64,000 nt of DNA. Origin: Porodaedalea pini. Taxonomy: Eukaryota > Basidiomycota > Agaricomycetes > Hymenochaetales > Hymenochaetaceae. Shown here piece by piece: positions 49,623 to 61,834 of this stretch. Positions within the stretch are counted from its first letter, which is position 1; every line of letters begins with the position of its first letter. Made by a program: the position numbers and the translations under genes. The notes below the pieces were generated by a model. The model was not told the DNA's origin, ran no database searches, and was given only the letters and a program-made list of their open reading frames with translations. The stretch lies in the NCBI GenBank assembly GCA_002794775.1, contig NBAY01000005.1:62001-126000 (forward strand). Reading direction: 5' to 3'.

Positions 49623-52209
49623 CTATGACTGGTTCCGAAAGCCAGACAGCAGCAGCGGCAAATAGGTCCACGGATCAGCAGCACGAGCGGTGTTCTGAAC
49701 ATGGCGGCCACCTCCAAGTGGATTACTCGGGACACTCGCCTGTCCGCTCGTCTCCGACGTGACCTCGCGCGATCCGGTCTCGCTCTCCCACCCAAACGGG
49801 TCCAGATTCGGCTTCACACCTGTTCCTACATTGATCTCACTTGCCTCCGAAGCCGAAGCCGCAGTCGCAGTCGCGGTTAAATCCCCCTTCACAAAGTTTC
49901 TAAGCGTATCGAGGAGCTTCGATTCTCTCGGCCAGTCCAAATTCTTTTCCGCGGGCGGCATCGCCTTCGGACGCACATGCTCGAGCGGGTTGTCCACTAA
50001 CGAACGGATGTCCACTAACGACGACGTCCTCTTCCTCGCCGGCGGCGGGGGCGGCGGGCAGTCGCGCACGTGCCACGACCGGCCGTCTGCACGAACCGCG
50101 TTCGCCTGGACGACGTTAAACATGAACAACGAGCGGTCGAGGTGGTGCGCGCGCTTGAGGAGCGAGGCGCCGATGTTCATGCCCGCGTGTGCGTCGTTCG
50201 CTGCGTCTGTCAACAAACCCAGATGAGAATCAGACATGTGAAGTCGCAATAACGTATGTACACAGAAATCGGTTGAATAGAGAGGAGAGAAGGAGAGACG
50301 CACAATGCAGCTGCTGCTCCGTCAGCTCGTCCTCCCAATTGCTCATCTGCATTTTGCCCTTGGGGAGCGAGCGGCCTCTGTACGCATGCACGAGGCGCGC
50401 AAGGCTGATGAGCTCCGTGAGTTCACCGGGCCAGCGGTCGCGATCCACGCAGCGCGCGAGGTAGGACAGCTCGACGCACGAACGCATGGTCACTGCAAAG
50501 TCCCTGTACAAACGCTGTGCATCACCTTGGGGATATGAAGATTAGTTTTGAGATGCTCTGCTCATATGAAATGAGAAAAGGAGGGTGGATGATGAACGTA
50601 CCCAGGATGCCCACGCCCGCCTTTATAATCGTCTCGTTGTCCAGTACCTCAATGAGCTTGCTCGGAAACACTACGTGAACAATTTTTTTTTAAAAGCAAA
50701 AAGGGGCCCTCAGTTAGCTTGCACAAAATCAGAACTGAAGCCGAAGGGACACGCACTCTCCATCGCACTGACCTGCAGCAGCAGTACCGTGTCTGCGGCC
50801 GCGAGTTGCACGAGCGCAACGGGGTGCTCCGGGAGGTCGGGGCGCGCGCTCGAACGCCACTCAAGGTCGAATCCTACGATGCGCACAGCCTGTTCCCGAG
50901 GCCCGGTGAAGAATAGCTGCGTGAGCTCGGCGTTCGCGCGTTCGTACGTGCGCACGTACACGACGCGCGGGGGCTGGATCTCCTGCGAGAAGGAGTAGAC
51001 CGGGAGGGTGGCATGGTTGCTCTTTCTGAAATCGCGCGCAGTGTGGAAGGGCATGCTGGGGTCGAGCTCGGGTGAAATGGAAGGCCCAGGCGCAGAGGAG
51101 AAGGGGTACGGAGAGAGGGGGGCGGGGCGTATTCTCTGTTCAGATATAGCCTTCTCCGTGCGTTCGAGGAGCTCCATGAAGGCTGCACGCAAGTCCTCAA
51201 GCGACTCTAACTTTGACAGCTGCTCTTGACCACGCGTTTTCGCCTCAGTGCCAACTCTCGGATGCTGAGCGTGCGTGTGTGCGTGTGTTTTTGAGTATCC
51301 GTCTTGGTCTACGGGTGTGTTGGCGCCTACGTCCGTGCTGCGTGACTGCGACACAGACACAGACAGACCCTGTTCCTCCAATTCGCTTATAGCAAACAAG
51401 TATCGTCTCTTCCACCTGGGGGGTAATTTTGACAGCAGCTCCGGGTCATATACGCTCTCTTTATTGGTAAAAAATCGCGAATCCTCCGCAGACGTGTCTA
51501 TAGGTGCGTGTCCACGGGCGCCTTCATTCGTGTCTGTGTCGGCGTCTGCGCTGCGGGACTCAGACACAGTTACAGATAGACCCAGGCTTTCCAAGTCAGC
51601 GATAGCGCGCCGGCGCCGCAACCTCTTCTTCCTATTCTTTCTTCGCTCCGTCTTGGCTAAATCCGGCAGGGTTCCTGGTATGTCCGTAGCCTCCGCGTTG
51701 ATGTTTTCTCTTTCCACGCGCCACGCGCCGGGGTTAAAATTTCCAGGCGCGGAGGGCCCCGAGGAAGACGATAGTGGCGCGGGTGGCGGGTATGGTTGGG
51801 CCTCCCGCTGTTCAGGCGCGTTGAGTGTAGAGAAGCAGCTGCGGGAAGGCGTCAGGAGGTGTCTGTGCCCGAATCTCGCAGCACGGGTACTAGTAGCGCG
51901 CAAACCGATGTTAATATGAGCGGCGCTCGTATTTCCAAGTACCCCAGCTGTGCCCCTTTCTCTAACCCATGATTTGGACGCGCAGCCCGCTTTTTTTCGG
52001 CATCCCCACGTCGTGAGTTGCGCAGGCGCGAAGCCGGCAGTACTAGTGCTGCGCCAGAAGCACTGGCATCTCTTCGCAAATTGTTTTGATTTCGAGCTGG
52101 ATGGTCTTGATCTGAAAGTCCTGGGAAGAGAGGAAGGAGCGACGTCGCTTGGGATGCTGTTGGTGACTTTTCGTAGGGTGAGGGCGGCATGTTTCTTGCC
52201 CGAGTTCAT
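49623..52209 (-). CDS. DEDDy 3'-5' exonuclease (RNase D/WRN-exo type)
   Basis: Exonuclease of the DnaQ-like superfamily, removing nucleotides from 3' ends of DNA or RNA. Four exons: a long first exon from 52209 to about 50785, two short ones around 50640-50600 and 50520-50305, and the last from about 50199 to 49623. Catalytic motifs: ExoI VGFDLEW, ExoII in IIKAGVGILGDAQRLYRDF, ExoIII YAANDAHAG, where the catalytic Tyr codon is split by the last intron (T|AC). The N-terminal 330 residues are Arg/Ser rich at the start, possibly a mitochondrial or nuclear targeting region, and hold an internal duplication. The C-terminal 170 residues are low complexity. Longer than plain RNase D. Substrate unknown. 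Confidence 0.85.
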
Positions 52210-53008
52210 GGATGTGTACCCGGATACAAATCTTGAGCTGCTTTCCTTTTTTTTTATTTAGAGAGCCGGGTTTTCCCGGATTCTAAAATAGTCATGCTTT
52301 CGCTTGTAACTAACTGTGAGCAATTTACAAGTTATACAATTTACAACGTCGTTTGGACGAGAGCAATGGATAGGTGACATGAACATTTTATCTGCAAGTC
52401 CTGCTCCTTGTGTTCTACGCCTTTCCGCTCGGGCTGGCTGTCTGCTACTGTGGCCTGGATTACTTACGGGTCGATGGTATCCGACGCTGGACCCGCTTCG
52501 ATTATTCCTTGAACGATATCCGAATTCTCGTCGTGCCCGCTCGACCGAAGATAAAGATCCCCAGGACTGGATATAGCAAGAACGGGGAGATATCGAAGTC
52601 TAACAGCAAAATCGCAATGGATACAGAGTTATCTCAGGCTAAAGACTATAGCACGAGCTAGCCGGCCCGCCTTCCTCACATTGGCTGCGGTCCGTACCGC
52701 GACTTTTTTCACATTGTCTCTGCGCCACTTAATACTCGTTCTGACAGTTTTTTTTTTCTATAGTGGACTGGCCGTGTTCTGGAAATATTATACTCGATGA
52801 AGTACTACGTTCTGTCTTCCCCTTGTCCCTCTTCTGCCCTGGCCACTCTCTTCACTCTTTTACAGTCTTACAACCTGCATCTTAGGTGCATTGAGGCGTC
52901 AGAGCTTTTTCGACCTTACGAGACGTCTCATCGCAGCCGTATACGCTGCTCGATGCTGTCTATGTCACAAGACCGCGTTTCAGTTGTTCTCCAGCTGTAA
53001 GCCGATCC
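52210..53008. other. Intergenic, no supported gene
   Basis: Upstream of the exonuclease gene (minus) and of the small plus-strand ORF at 53009. Short frames only (86 and 83 codons near 52316-52661). A T-run occurs at 52249 and another at 52749. Confidence 0.45.
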
Positions 53009-53233
53009 ATGTCAGCTCCGTCATTCTCATCCAGCTCCGGAAAACAGACGGCTTCACTGTACTCTGTCATGTCTCATTATGAGGTGCAGTCCAAACCCGA
53101 AGGTCCGGCCTCCGAATCGGAGGAAGTCCGTCGGTGGGTGACGGCGAAAGCGGAAACAGAAGCTGCCAAAAAGAAACCGAGCGCAAGGAAGACCGAGAGA
53201 GGTCCAGGTGATGCGACGAACTGGCAATATTAA
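53009..53233 (+). CDS. Small hypothetical protein, 74 aa
   Basis: A single-exon frame: Ser-rich start (MSAPSFSSSSGKQTASLYSV), then Glu/Lys/Ala-rich and likely helical (EEVRRWVTAKAETEAAKKK), ending NWQY. The upstream 250 bp is C/T rich like a promoter. Composition suits a small disordered protein. I do not recognise it, and it could be chance. Confidence 0.35.
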   Translation: MSAPSFSSSSGKQTASLYSVMSHYEVQSKPEGPASESEEVRRWVTAKAETEAAKKKPSARKTERGPGDATNWQY

Positions 53234-54464
53234 TTGCTGAAGAAATTAGCATCAGGTGCCATACTACATGTGATTGACCAATCAGTAAGGCCCTACTATT
53301 CTTTTTGAACTGTACTCGCTTTTTGGGTGTGATGATGAAGTCTTCGTCCGATACTTAGATCAGAGGGTAAATGTGCCGCAGACTCTTTTATCTTTTTAGC
53401 CACTAGTACTGCTCGCATTGTGTCCGGAGTACCAGTGTACGAGTACTTCCTCTTCTTCCGCCCCGTTCTCTCCGACTTGTTATGAACCTGCATCGGAAGC
53501 ATCAAGCATTCCCGAGCGTCTCATCGCCGCCGACCGACATTGAAGTTGCATATATATGACTGGTGCTCACTACTTCCGAAAATAGATGGCTTGACTGTAG
53601 CGGCGTATGCTTTGAAAGCCGCTAAAGGGCAAGGCTGTATAGTAATAGTAATTGAGGACTTGTTGTCAGTGCTCGCGGATATCGGAAGCGAAGGACGCAA
53701 AGGAAGGCCGGAGATTGCCGGAGTATGAAAATAGACCAACCTTGATGCTATTTATGGTTCGCTCGTTGGACTTGGCACAGGTCATCTCTCCATCCCATGA
53801 CCCCTCTTCTAGATCCTCCACAAATACACATATTATTTATATTTTAGGATGCGGCGGAGAAAAGATGGGTGCAGCGCTGTTCCGGAGCGTGCACCAAAAA
53901 GGGCGTCGGCGTGTTTACCGCGTTAATTATAGTACTAGTGTGATTGATGGCTTGGCCCAAAATACTTTGCCGAGGGGGTGACGCTCTCGGGCCCGCGACA
54001 TCCGTGCAGGGAAAGGGAGAGATGTGAAATGATGTGCGTGTATGCAGTACTAGTGTGCAGTGTGCAGACAGTGAATAGGCGGGAGGGGCAAGTAGCCGAA
54101 GGGACGCTGTTTTTATTAATATTTTCACGCGATGAACGGGTCGAGCGTACTAAAATAGACTCTGCGTGATCCACTTCGCCTTTGAGCGTCCTCGTCCCTC
54201 TCTCCTCTCGCAGCCTCTAGACGACTTTCTCTGTCCCCACTGTGCTGCACTACGCTCATGCACTCCACCAACCATGTCCCACACCGCCCCCAACTTCCCC
54301 GCCGCAAATAGGCCAACACGCACACGAACGGGCGGGCGGGTGTCCGTATAAATTTAGAAAAGAGAAACGCCAAGCCTATGCTATCTCAGTCGACACACTA
54401 TAACTATCTATAAGCTCGGGCCCATCATGGCCCTCCAAATCTGAGCCTCCCCTCCCCCACAAGC
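53234..54464. other. Intergenic, no supported gene
   Basis: Several 60-100 codon frames on both strands without motifs. From 54170 to 54460 the plus strand becomes C/T rich (cgcagcctctagacgact, cccactgtgctgcac) and contains tataaattt at 54347, a likely promoter for the gene starting near 54465. Confidence 0.45.
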
Positions 54465-55864
54465 ATGGACACCCCGCCCTACTCAGACGTCTCCGCCCAG
54501 CTCTCCCCCGGCGCACACGCTCTCCACGTCAACGGCGACGCACACCCCGCTGGGCCAAACGCAGTCGCGCACGCGAACGGGGGACTACGACCGGCACTGC
54601 GACAGGGACAGGGCTCGGCACCGGCACCGGCACGATGGACGTGCGCGCGCTGTACGCGACGAGCTGGTCCGCCCTCGAGACCCCGCCGCCGCCGACGCTG
54701 CGCGAGATCCTGTCGGCGTATAGACAAAAGGGCGACGGCGACCGTGACATGTTGCTTGCCATGCTGAACGCGAAGAGCGCGGAGGACCAGGTGTGTGTCT
54801 CTCTGCGTGTGTCTTAGAATTCCTTTCGTAGTCTAGTACTAGTCTGGCGCTGATGTCTCCCTTTGAATTGCTGAGCTGAAACCTTTTTTTTTTCTGTCGC
54901 AGCGCATTGCATCGCAGCTGTCCCTCCGGCGCACGATGCTCGAGATCAATAACCAGACGACCGAGCCGCACACGCACTCACATCCTCACCTCTCGTACCC
55001 GCACGCCTCGCATTCACACGCGCACGGCCAACATATGTACACATACCTGCCTGAGGAGCCGTACATCATGCCCGCGCCGCATCAGCAGCACCACATCGCT
55101 CCCTCCTCGCCCTCTGCACTGCCGCACAATTACACTCACAGCTACGCCTCCGCACATAGTCACGCCCCGTATACGCACGCACACCTCCGCGCACTCGAGT
55201 CCACGCCACTGCCTTCGGCGGTGCAGAAGGGTGCGCTGCCGGCTATGCGCACGCGGCCACCCGCTCGCGCTCCAGGGGCGTGACGCGCCTGGGCGACACG
55301 CGGTCTCAGACTCATGCTCAGACTCACTCTCACTCTCACTCTCAAGCACAGACTCAGACCCAGGCCCAGAGTCAAATCCAGAGCCAGAACCAGAGCCAGC
55401 GAAGAAAACGCGCGCGCCGCTCGCGCTCGCGCTCCCTCGTGTCCTCGTCCTCACGCCGTCCGTACGCATACGCGCGCTCCCCTCCCTCGCATTCGCATTC
55501 GCACACACACTCGCACTCCGAGGCGGATCCGGAGCGCTCGCCCTACGCCTCCGCCTCCGTTTCCGCTTCTGACTCCGGGTCTCCGCACGCGCACGCACGG
55601 GGGCAGGGGCAGGCGAACGGCTATCCGCGGACGATGACGATCGGGTCACTCCTCTCCTCTGGTTCCAAGCTCAGCGACGCGAGGTCGAGTGTCCCGAGCG
55701 CGAATGGCGCTGCTGCCACGGCTCGAGTGAAGGAGGAGCGCATGGAACAGGAGCAGGAGTTGGAGATGGAACAGGAGATGGAGTTGGAACGGGAGGACGA
55801 GCGTGAGCGTGAGGAGGGTTGGTCGCGCGAGCGCGAACGGCGAGGGAGTCGGGATGAACGTTGA
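54465..55864 (+). CDS. Hypothetical low-complexity protein (His/Ser/Gln/Arg rich)
   Basis: Best-supported core: 54635-54790 (MDVRALYATSWSALE, TLREILSAYRQKGDGDRDML, NAKSAEDQ) spliced over an intron at 54791-54900 to RIASQLSLRRTMLEINNQ (exon from 54901). A His-rich stretch follows (HSHPHLSYPHASHSHAHGQ), then a Ser/Gln/Arg region and an acidic tail with runs of Glu/Met/Arg before the stop at 55864. The first frame (54465) and the core frame differ by one, and the frame changes again near 55230-55310, so at least two joints are unresolved. The ordered part (LREILSAYR...LLAMLNAKSAEDQRIAS) looks like a conserved basidiomycete motif. Function unknown; nuclear location is plausible from the basic runs. 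Confidence 0.5.
55306..55402 (+). repeat. CAG/ACTC-type low-complexity repeat
   Basis: Reiterated cagac(t/c)ca and cagagcca hexamers encode Ser/Gln/Thr-rich sequence inside the low-complexity gene. Such tracts vary in length between strains and may explain the frame trouble here. Confidence 0.6.
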
Positions 55865-56790
55865 GCGTTGAACAGCATTCGTTGTGTTTGATGCGCATGA
55901 TTGTTTGGCGATTGGCTAAAAATTAAATTATGCACGCCCCTCTTCTTATCCCCTCTGGGTCTTCCTTTCTTTTCCTCCCTCTTTATCTGGCAGAAGAAGT
56001 CTCTTCCTTGAACCGATTTCACTCCAAGTTGCTGTCGACGTATAGCATATTTTATTATCTTCACCCTCTTTGTCCTTTGCTCGCATTATCTCGACGTGTA
56101 TGTTATTTCCGTACTAAACCTTCCACTGTCCCAACTACGCCTACATGTAGATGCAGAAATGCATCCTTTATGAATCCTATTCTAAATCTGCCGTTCCACT
56201 TCTCGTGTCGTCTCGTTGCACTCCAGCTCTGGTGCCAGCAAGACACGTTCCTTTTCCCGAGTTTCTCGAAGGAAGAAAGGAAAGAAGGAAGGAGGGAAGG
56301 AGCTTGGCATCCGGAACCCGGAACCCGGGTAAACAAAATGAGCACGAGCGATTTCAGAGCTGTCTCGTAGCCTAAGATGAAGGGTATTTGGGGAAATGAA
56401 TGTAGGTGAACTGGCCAAGAGCGAGAAGGATGTCCAGATAGGGAGAGGGGGTTCTCTTTTTTTACTTGGGCGCTGGCTCGTCTGGTGCACAGGTTCGCGA
56501 CCGGGACCGAGACCGGGTCTTGCGCGTGGCTCGTGAAATCCTACCTCGAGGACGTTGTACCCACGAGACTTGGTAGTATGGTACAGTGGTAGCGTCACTT
56601 TCCTCGAACGCATTTTCGCCCCGAGTCACGCTAATAGCAGCTACACCCCCGGGCCCGTCTCCTGCGAGTCGTCGGCCGAGCTGTCTCAGTACTAGTCTAT
56701 AAATAAGTTACATAACTACCCTTTCGCTCCTAACGCCAAATGGGGAGAGCGCCAAGCAGGGGCTGACTCTTCGCCTATTGAGTAAACTGT

Positions 56791-56819
56791 ATGAAGTATG
56801 AAATATGAAGTATGAGTAT
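56791..56819. repeat. Short ATGAAGTATGAA-type repeat
   Basis: Two and a half units of atgaagtatgaaat in an otherwise non-coding stretch. Confidence 0.6.
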
Positions 56820-57520
56820 AGAGCACGCAAGAATGCAAAGGACTATAATTATGTATGTATTGCCCTAGGCCTATAGATAGATAGCGGGCAATTGAGTCGT
56901 GATAAGGGTCACCCCCGAGAAGGCAAGATGCGTGTCAAGTTTGAAGGTCCTGGGAATATGCGCGCTTTTTACGTCTGTGTGCGTGCTAGGAATAGCGGGG
57001 AAAGAATCGGGGGCAGAGAGGGGAGGCCTAGGGATGGAGGTGGGGGTGTAAGTGCGAGTGCGAGCGCAAGCGTCGTATCTTGCTGTTCCGAATCGTATGT
57101 TTTCGAAGGCTTTCCTGCTTGCTTGGACTAGTACTGCTTGGATCGCGCCCAACTTGGACTCTGAACTCTGGGCTCTGAGCGTTGAGCTCCGGAATGTGAA
57201 TTACACATGCGCTAACTTAGCCTGGGCCTATTACCTCCCAGCCCAGCCCATGATCATGAGCATGAGCAATCGAGTCCGTGCCCTCTGTGCCCGTGCCCGC
57301 GGACCCGGACCCGCCCCAATCGGATTCGGACGTCCGCGCATCTTCTTCTTCTGGGAATCTAGGAATCAAAAGCGTGTATCAGGATTCAGGACGAGGGCAT
57401 CAGGAACTCGATCACGATCACGAGCTGTACAGACGAACATAGCACAGCGGATGTGATTGCGTGATATTGACCAATTTTGGGATGAGATGGAATGAAAGAT
57501 GGGACTCGGATGTGAGGAGA

Positions 57521-57538
57521 GATGAGATGAGATGAGAT
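57521..57538. repeat. GATGA pentamer microsatellite
   Basis: About three and a half perfect units (gatgagatgagatgagat). Confidence 0.7.
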
Positions 57539-58827
57539 CAACCGAGCTGTTGGCGTGAACCTCGAACATTAAGTTGAGGGATGCTGCATCATGCCAAGTC
57601 CAGAAGCAGAGAAGGAGGCCGTTGCTGGAGTCGCGCAGCAAGAAACTCTGAGGCTGGTGAAAAACATACGAGTACGCTCTTCACATGCGCGACGAACATA
57701 CACACACTCCGCGGGGACCGTGTGCTGCGCTGTGCTGCAAATATAATACGCATGTATTCAGTTCCTCGACACGACTATTCTCATCGAAGAGAAGAGAAGT
57801 ACAGTACTGGGAGCTTTAATGTATTCGGGCTAGAGCGAGAGAAAGCTGCTAACTCTGTTCTGAAATAACATTTTTGTATAACTACATAGCGTAAGAACTC
57901 ACTTTGTTTGGATCTTTGATACAAGTTTCTGAAATAGCTCAGGCTAGACCGGCCCGCCATCTATGTGCGTGCAGAAGATCGCTTGATCTGTATGTGTGCT
58001 ATAACAAAACGGGATACATTTGGCGCAGAGTATGTCCGCACTATGAACCCCCTCCTGCGTTGGTCAATGTACCTGTTATGGGATGATCACAAGAGGGGAT
58101 GGAGACTCATGGGAGGGATTTCTCCTGAGTCCAGGCAAACGTCCCGGGTCGAAAAATGTGTGATTGAGATAAAGTCTTCAAATCCCGAGTGCTCCGAAGG
58201 CACGACGTAACTGTCGAGGAGTCAAGCAGTGCGGGTGCGAAATTAACCAGGATAGCCGTCCATGCGTGATGTGATCCAGAGAACCTGAGAATAACATGCG
58301 TACAGGAGCCTTGTTCGTTTAGATGTTAACTTCCTCGGTATGAACCAGGGCTTCGAAGTATGTACGTGCGGGAGGACGGACGATAATTGCTAATCGTCTT
58401 CTTCAATTTATGCCTGGGATGTTCAATTCGAGAGACTAGGATAAACCTTCACTATGTCGCGAGAGAATTCGAGGTGGGGGTGGGACAGTAGAGTATAGTT
58501 CACCGTACTTGGACTCGGACGCGTCGTGGACGTCAGGAGCAAAGAAACGCGTCGCGTCGCACTGTTTGAAAGATCGGGACTGTACATAGGGGTGTCAGTG
58601 CGGTTGATGACTAAGCCTGTTACTGCACTCTGCGTGTCGTCCGGTCTCTCTCCGCATTGTAAACGGGGGTGGCCATGCCGTTACGAGCTTGACTCCGCTC
58701 ATCGACCCCTGCTAGACTCGGATATCAGCATCCATCCTCTATCTTCATTCTCATCCTCAGTTCTCTCCCTCACGTTCACCTTTATCATCTCAAGCCTGTC
58801 CTCAGTCTCTCCAATCCTATCAAGACC

Positions 58828-61035
58828 ATGCATATCTCGTTCTTCCCGACACTTGGCTCGCGCACGCGCGTCCCGGTAGAGCCATCTATCAAACAAAATG
58901 CAGGCGGAGTGCGCGCGGCGTTCACCGCTCGCCTGTCCGCGGACGACTATGCAGAGGCGGTGAGGACTGGGGTGCGGATCGAGGTGTGGACGAACGCGCC
59001 CAGCGGCGGGCGGTCTGCAGGCGAATGGGGCGCCATCGCGTTTGAGGAAGTGGACGACGCTGCAGATGCGGACGCCGGCGCGGAGGAACGACCTGAGGTC
59101 CGCTTGTCGCTCGACGCAGACGTCCAATCCAAACTTCCGTCACCCGTTGAAGTCAATGCATCGAAAACGCATGTCTTCCGTGCGGCGCTTGTGCTCCCGC
59201 GCACTCCAGGCTGGGTTTTCGCGTTCACGTACCGGCTCATCTACCCGAGCGGCATCTGCTGGCTCGGGTCCGACCGTGACAACGGCATGCTCGAGCTCGA
59301 CACGGACAACGCGTTCTTCGAAGAGAACGGTTTCTGGCAGACGCGCGAGGGGAGACGAGTGCTTGTTGATGAGCATGACTCGAAGCAGCCCGCGGACGGG
59401 GAAGAGTACACTGTGGTTGGCAAGTTGGATGTGAACGAGTGGACTTGGGCTGGTTGGGCTACGGATGGATCAAGGTAAATTCGGGGTTCAAGCTCACCGA
59501 TGAAAGAGACTGATGCGCATTTATTCAGGGTATGGCCGTTGAATGACAACTCTTTGGAACTCACTCAAGAGGCCCGCCTTGCCTATCTCATCCCAACGGC
59601 GCCCAAGGGCTCTGTTTTGCTGCCGCAGACTCACATCTTCCGTGCTACTTCTGAAAGCACACCTTTCTCCATCACTTCTCAAGGACACGTTGTCCTGCGC
59701 TCTTGCGGGCAAGGCGCAGCAATTGATTATCGAGTGCACGACTGCAACTCCGAAGGCGACTTTGAGCTCATACGGAGCGAGATCTCCTCTTCCTGCTCTG
59801 CACCACAAATTTTCTATACGAAAGATACCGATATGGTCCTTTTCACACCCAACTGCGACTCTGACACATCTGTGACGATATACGTGCAAGCTCTGACGCG
59901 TATACCAACTCCACAGCGCTCAATCTCTGTACCAATCACAGCACTGGATTCATTTGCCAAACATTCGACTGTACTTTCTTTATTCATCCCTGAAACGCGG
60001 AACACCTTATTTGTCGATCGCTCCGAGCATTCTGGAGACTTATCACTCATGTACGGGTCGAGTGGCGCTCAGGTCGTCGTCAGCGCCGTTTACGACCTAA
60101 CGGTCGCCTCTATCCCCTACCCAGCTTGGCAGTTTTCGCTACTGGCAGGCAATGTTCAGCCGGAGTATATCCCGGCGTCCAAGTTTTTGGAAAACCCGCT
60201 CCCGACGCCCCCAGCGTCGCCGCAGGCGAAGCCTCAGCGTACCGTGAGCTTTGTCTTGCCTTTTGAATCCGACGCAGAGAGCGGGCTCAGGCAGCGCAAG
60301 CCCGTCGAACCTTCTTCTCCAGCTCAAGAAAAACGTAGCGCAGCTCGGCGGCTTCTAAGCTCAGATAGTGCTTTCGAACATTTCCAGTCTGCTTCGGGTG
60401 GGGAGAGGGTTAAGGTGGTGATCGTTAATGTGTTGAAGATGCTGGCTCGGTTCATGGGCGTTGCCGTGCTCCGCTTCATCCTGACTGCGTCCCGCCTCAT
60501 AGGAGGAGCGAGACAACCGGAAGTGCAGTTCCCTCATGCAGGAATCAACAGTGACAGGGACAGCGCCGCGCCACCTCCTCTACTCCAGGAGGATTCAAAA
60601 CCTGCAGGAGAAGCAGGCAGCAAAGCTGCCTCCTCTGGGAGCGAAGAGGCTGACGCGATCCCTACCGTCGAGAAGGAGACAGTGGAGACTCCACCCATTC
60701 AATATCGGGGTGCGCTCTCCACAGAGACGGTCAACAGCGACCTAGGCCAAGACCGTCACCAGGAGCGCTCCATGCATCGCACATCCGCGTTCGGGTCTGC
60801 GTCCCCGGCGCTGAAGTGGATCCTACCGGCTGGAGACGCCACGCCGATCACACTGCTTGTCCGCTCTGATGCTGCTCCGGAAGAAGTTTCTAAACATCTG
60901 TGCATTGAGCTGGACGGTGAACCTGTCGAGGCGACGGAGCTGAATGTCATGAGCGGCGTCGGGGATAAGACGAGCATCGTTGAGATCGCGCGTCCGCAGG
61001 GAGCGATTGCGTTGCTGGTCAAGCTGACGGACTGA
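58828..61035 (+). CDS. Hypothetical protein, 717 aa
   Basis: Two exons (58828-59474 and 59529-61035) with a clean 54 bp GT-AG intron, in frame throughout. The first 300 residues look like beta-rich globular domains with many Trp/Tyr (RIEVWTNAPSGGR, AGEWGAIAFEEVD, FAFTYRLIYPSGICWLGSD). Around residues 450-470 is a Pro/Arg-rich linker (PTPPASPQAKPQRTVSF). A hydrophobic or amphipathic helix follows (VKVVIVNVLKMLARFMGVAV), then an acidic disordered stretch and a compact C-terminal domain (ITLLVRSDAAPEEVSKHLCI). I recall similar Trp-rich layouts in fungal proteins of unknown function but cannot name the family. No signal peptide. Confidence 0.8.
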
Positions 61036-61543
61036 TTCTATTTTTCTTTGAATGTACGAAGTCTGTTTTTGTCTATGCTCTGTTGTATTTTTTCCTCTGA
61101 ATCTGCTCTTGTATGCTGTGATGATAGATTTTACATGTCTACTTGATCAAATATACGTTGACTCCTGCGCACCGCCTCCACCCGGTCCTATCGTCAGAAC
61201 AGGGAAGTAAAAAAATGCTCGGCGTATGTCGCGAGTAAGCACATCCAAATCCGGAACTAAAATTAGCGAAGGGTCGAGAATTGTGGGTCCAATGACGCAA
61301 GCGCGGGGCGCACTGCTCCAAATGGGTTCGGGCTCCGGAACTGAAGGCACGTAAAAGCTACTCGTTGATTCTCACCATTCTTCCTCCAGCTCATCTTTCG
61401 CTCTTCCTCGTCAACCTTCCACCACCTGGTAGCAAGTGTAGCAAGCGCATATATCAGCCTACTCTCTCGACGCTCAGCGACTACTTCAATCCAGCCTCCC
61501 CCCCCTCTCTCTTTCCCCTTCGACAACTCGTAACGCGCACGAC
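61036..61543. other. Intergenic spacer
   Basis: 3' flank of the 717 aa gene and a C/T-rich promoter or leader (61490-61540, cctcccccccctctctcttt) for the small gene that follows. A 127-codon minus-strand frame here is the shadow of that low-complexity leader. Confidence 0.5.
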
Positions 61544-61834
61544 ATGTCGGACTCCATCGAGGTCGCAAAGCGCCGTTACTCTGAAGAGCTCGCTGCGTAC
61601 ACGCTTGAACAATGGCGTCTCGCGCGCTCCAACCTACAGGCTGCACGGGCTAACGGCGATTCCAGAACGTCGTCGGGCGGCAGCGATAGCAGTGGCAGCG
61701 ACAGCACCGGCAGCTTGACCTCTGAGCGCAGGCGCTCACGCTCATCAGAGGAAGACATGCAGCAGGATCGGTCGCGTCACTTCCGCGCTGTCGACTTTGC
61801 ACAGAAGGCATCGGCTGTTAATGGCACGGCTTAA
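61544..61834 (+). CDS. Small hypothetical protein, 96 aa
   Basis: Single exon. The N-terminal 35 residues look ordered and helical (IEVAKRRYSEELAAYTLEQW); a Ser/Gly/Asp-rich disordered part follows (SSGGSDSSGSDSTGS) and then a basic Arg/Ser segment. A strong C/T-rich leader sits just upstream, supporting expression. Many basidiomycetes have short proteins of this layout, but I cannot assign a function. Confidence 0.6.
   Translation: MSDSIEVAKRRYSEELAAYTLEQWRLARSNLQAARANGDSRTSSGGSDSSGSDSTGSLTSERRRSRSSEEDMQQDRSRHFRAVDFAQKASAVNGTA

Larger units (their letters stand above)
55865..58827. other. 3 kb intergenic stretch, no supported gene
   Basis: Many overlapping short frames on both strands (largest 143 codons, minus, 56182-56613), none with motifs or convincing splice structure. 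Contains simple repeats at 56263-56300 (ggaa/gaag purine run), 56791-56819 (atgaagtatgaa units) and 57521-57538 (gatga units). The last 100 bp (58730-58827) is C/T rich and is the leader of the next gene. Confidence 0.5.

Noticed and set aside
54585..55649. Long minus-strand ORFs opposite the low-complexity gene
   Set aside because: They mirror Arg/Ser and His/Ser codon repeats on the plus strand; GC-rich repeats open several frames at once.
56570..56640. Possible tRNA gene (A-box-like tggtacagtgg at 56579-56589)
   Set aside because: No B-box of the GGTTCGANTCC type follows and no cloverleaf stems pair. The match is to the A-box only.
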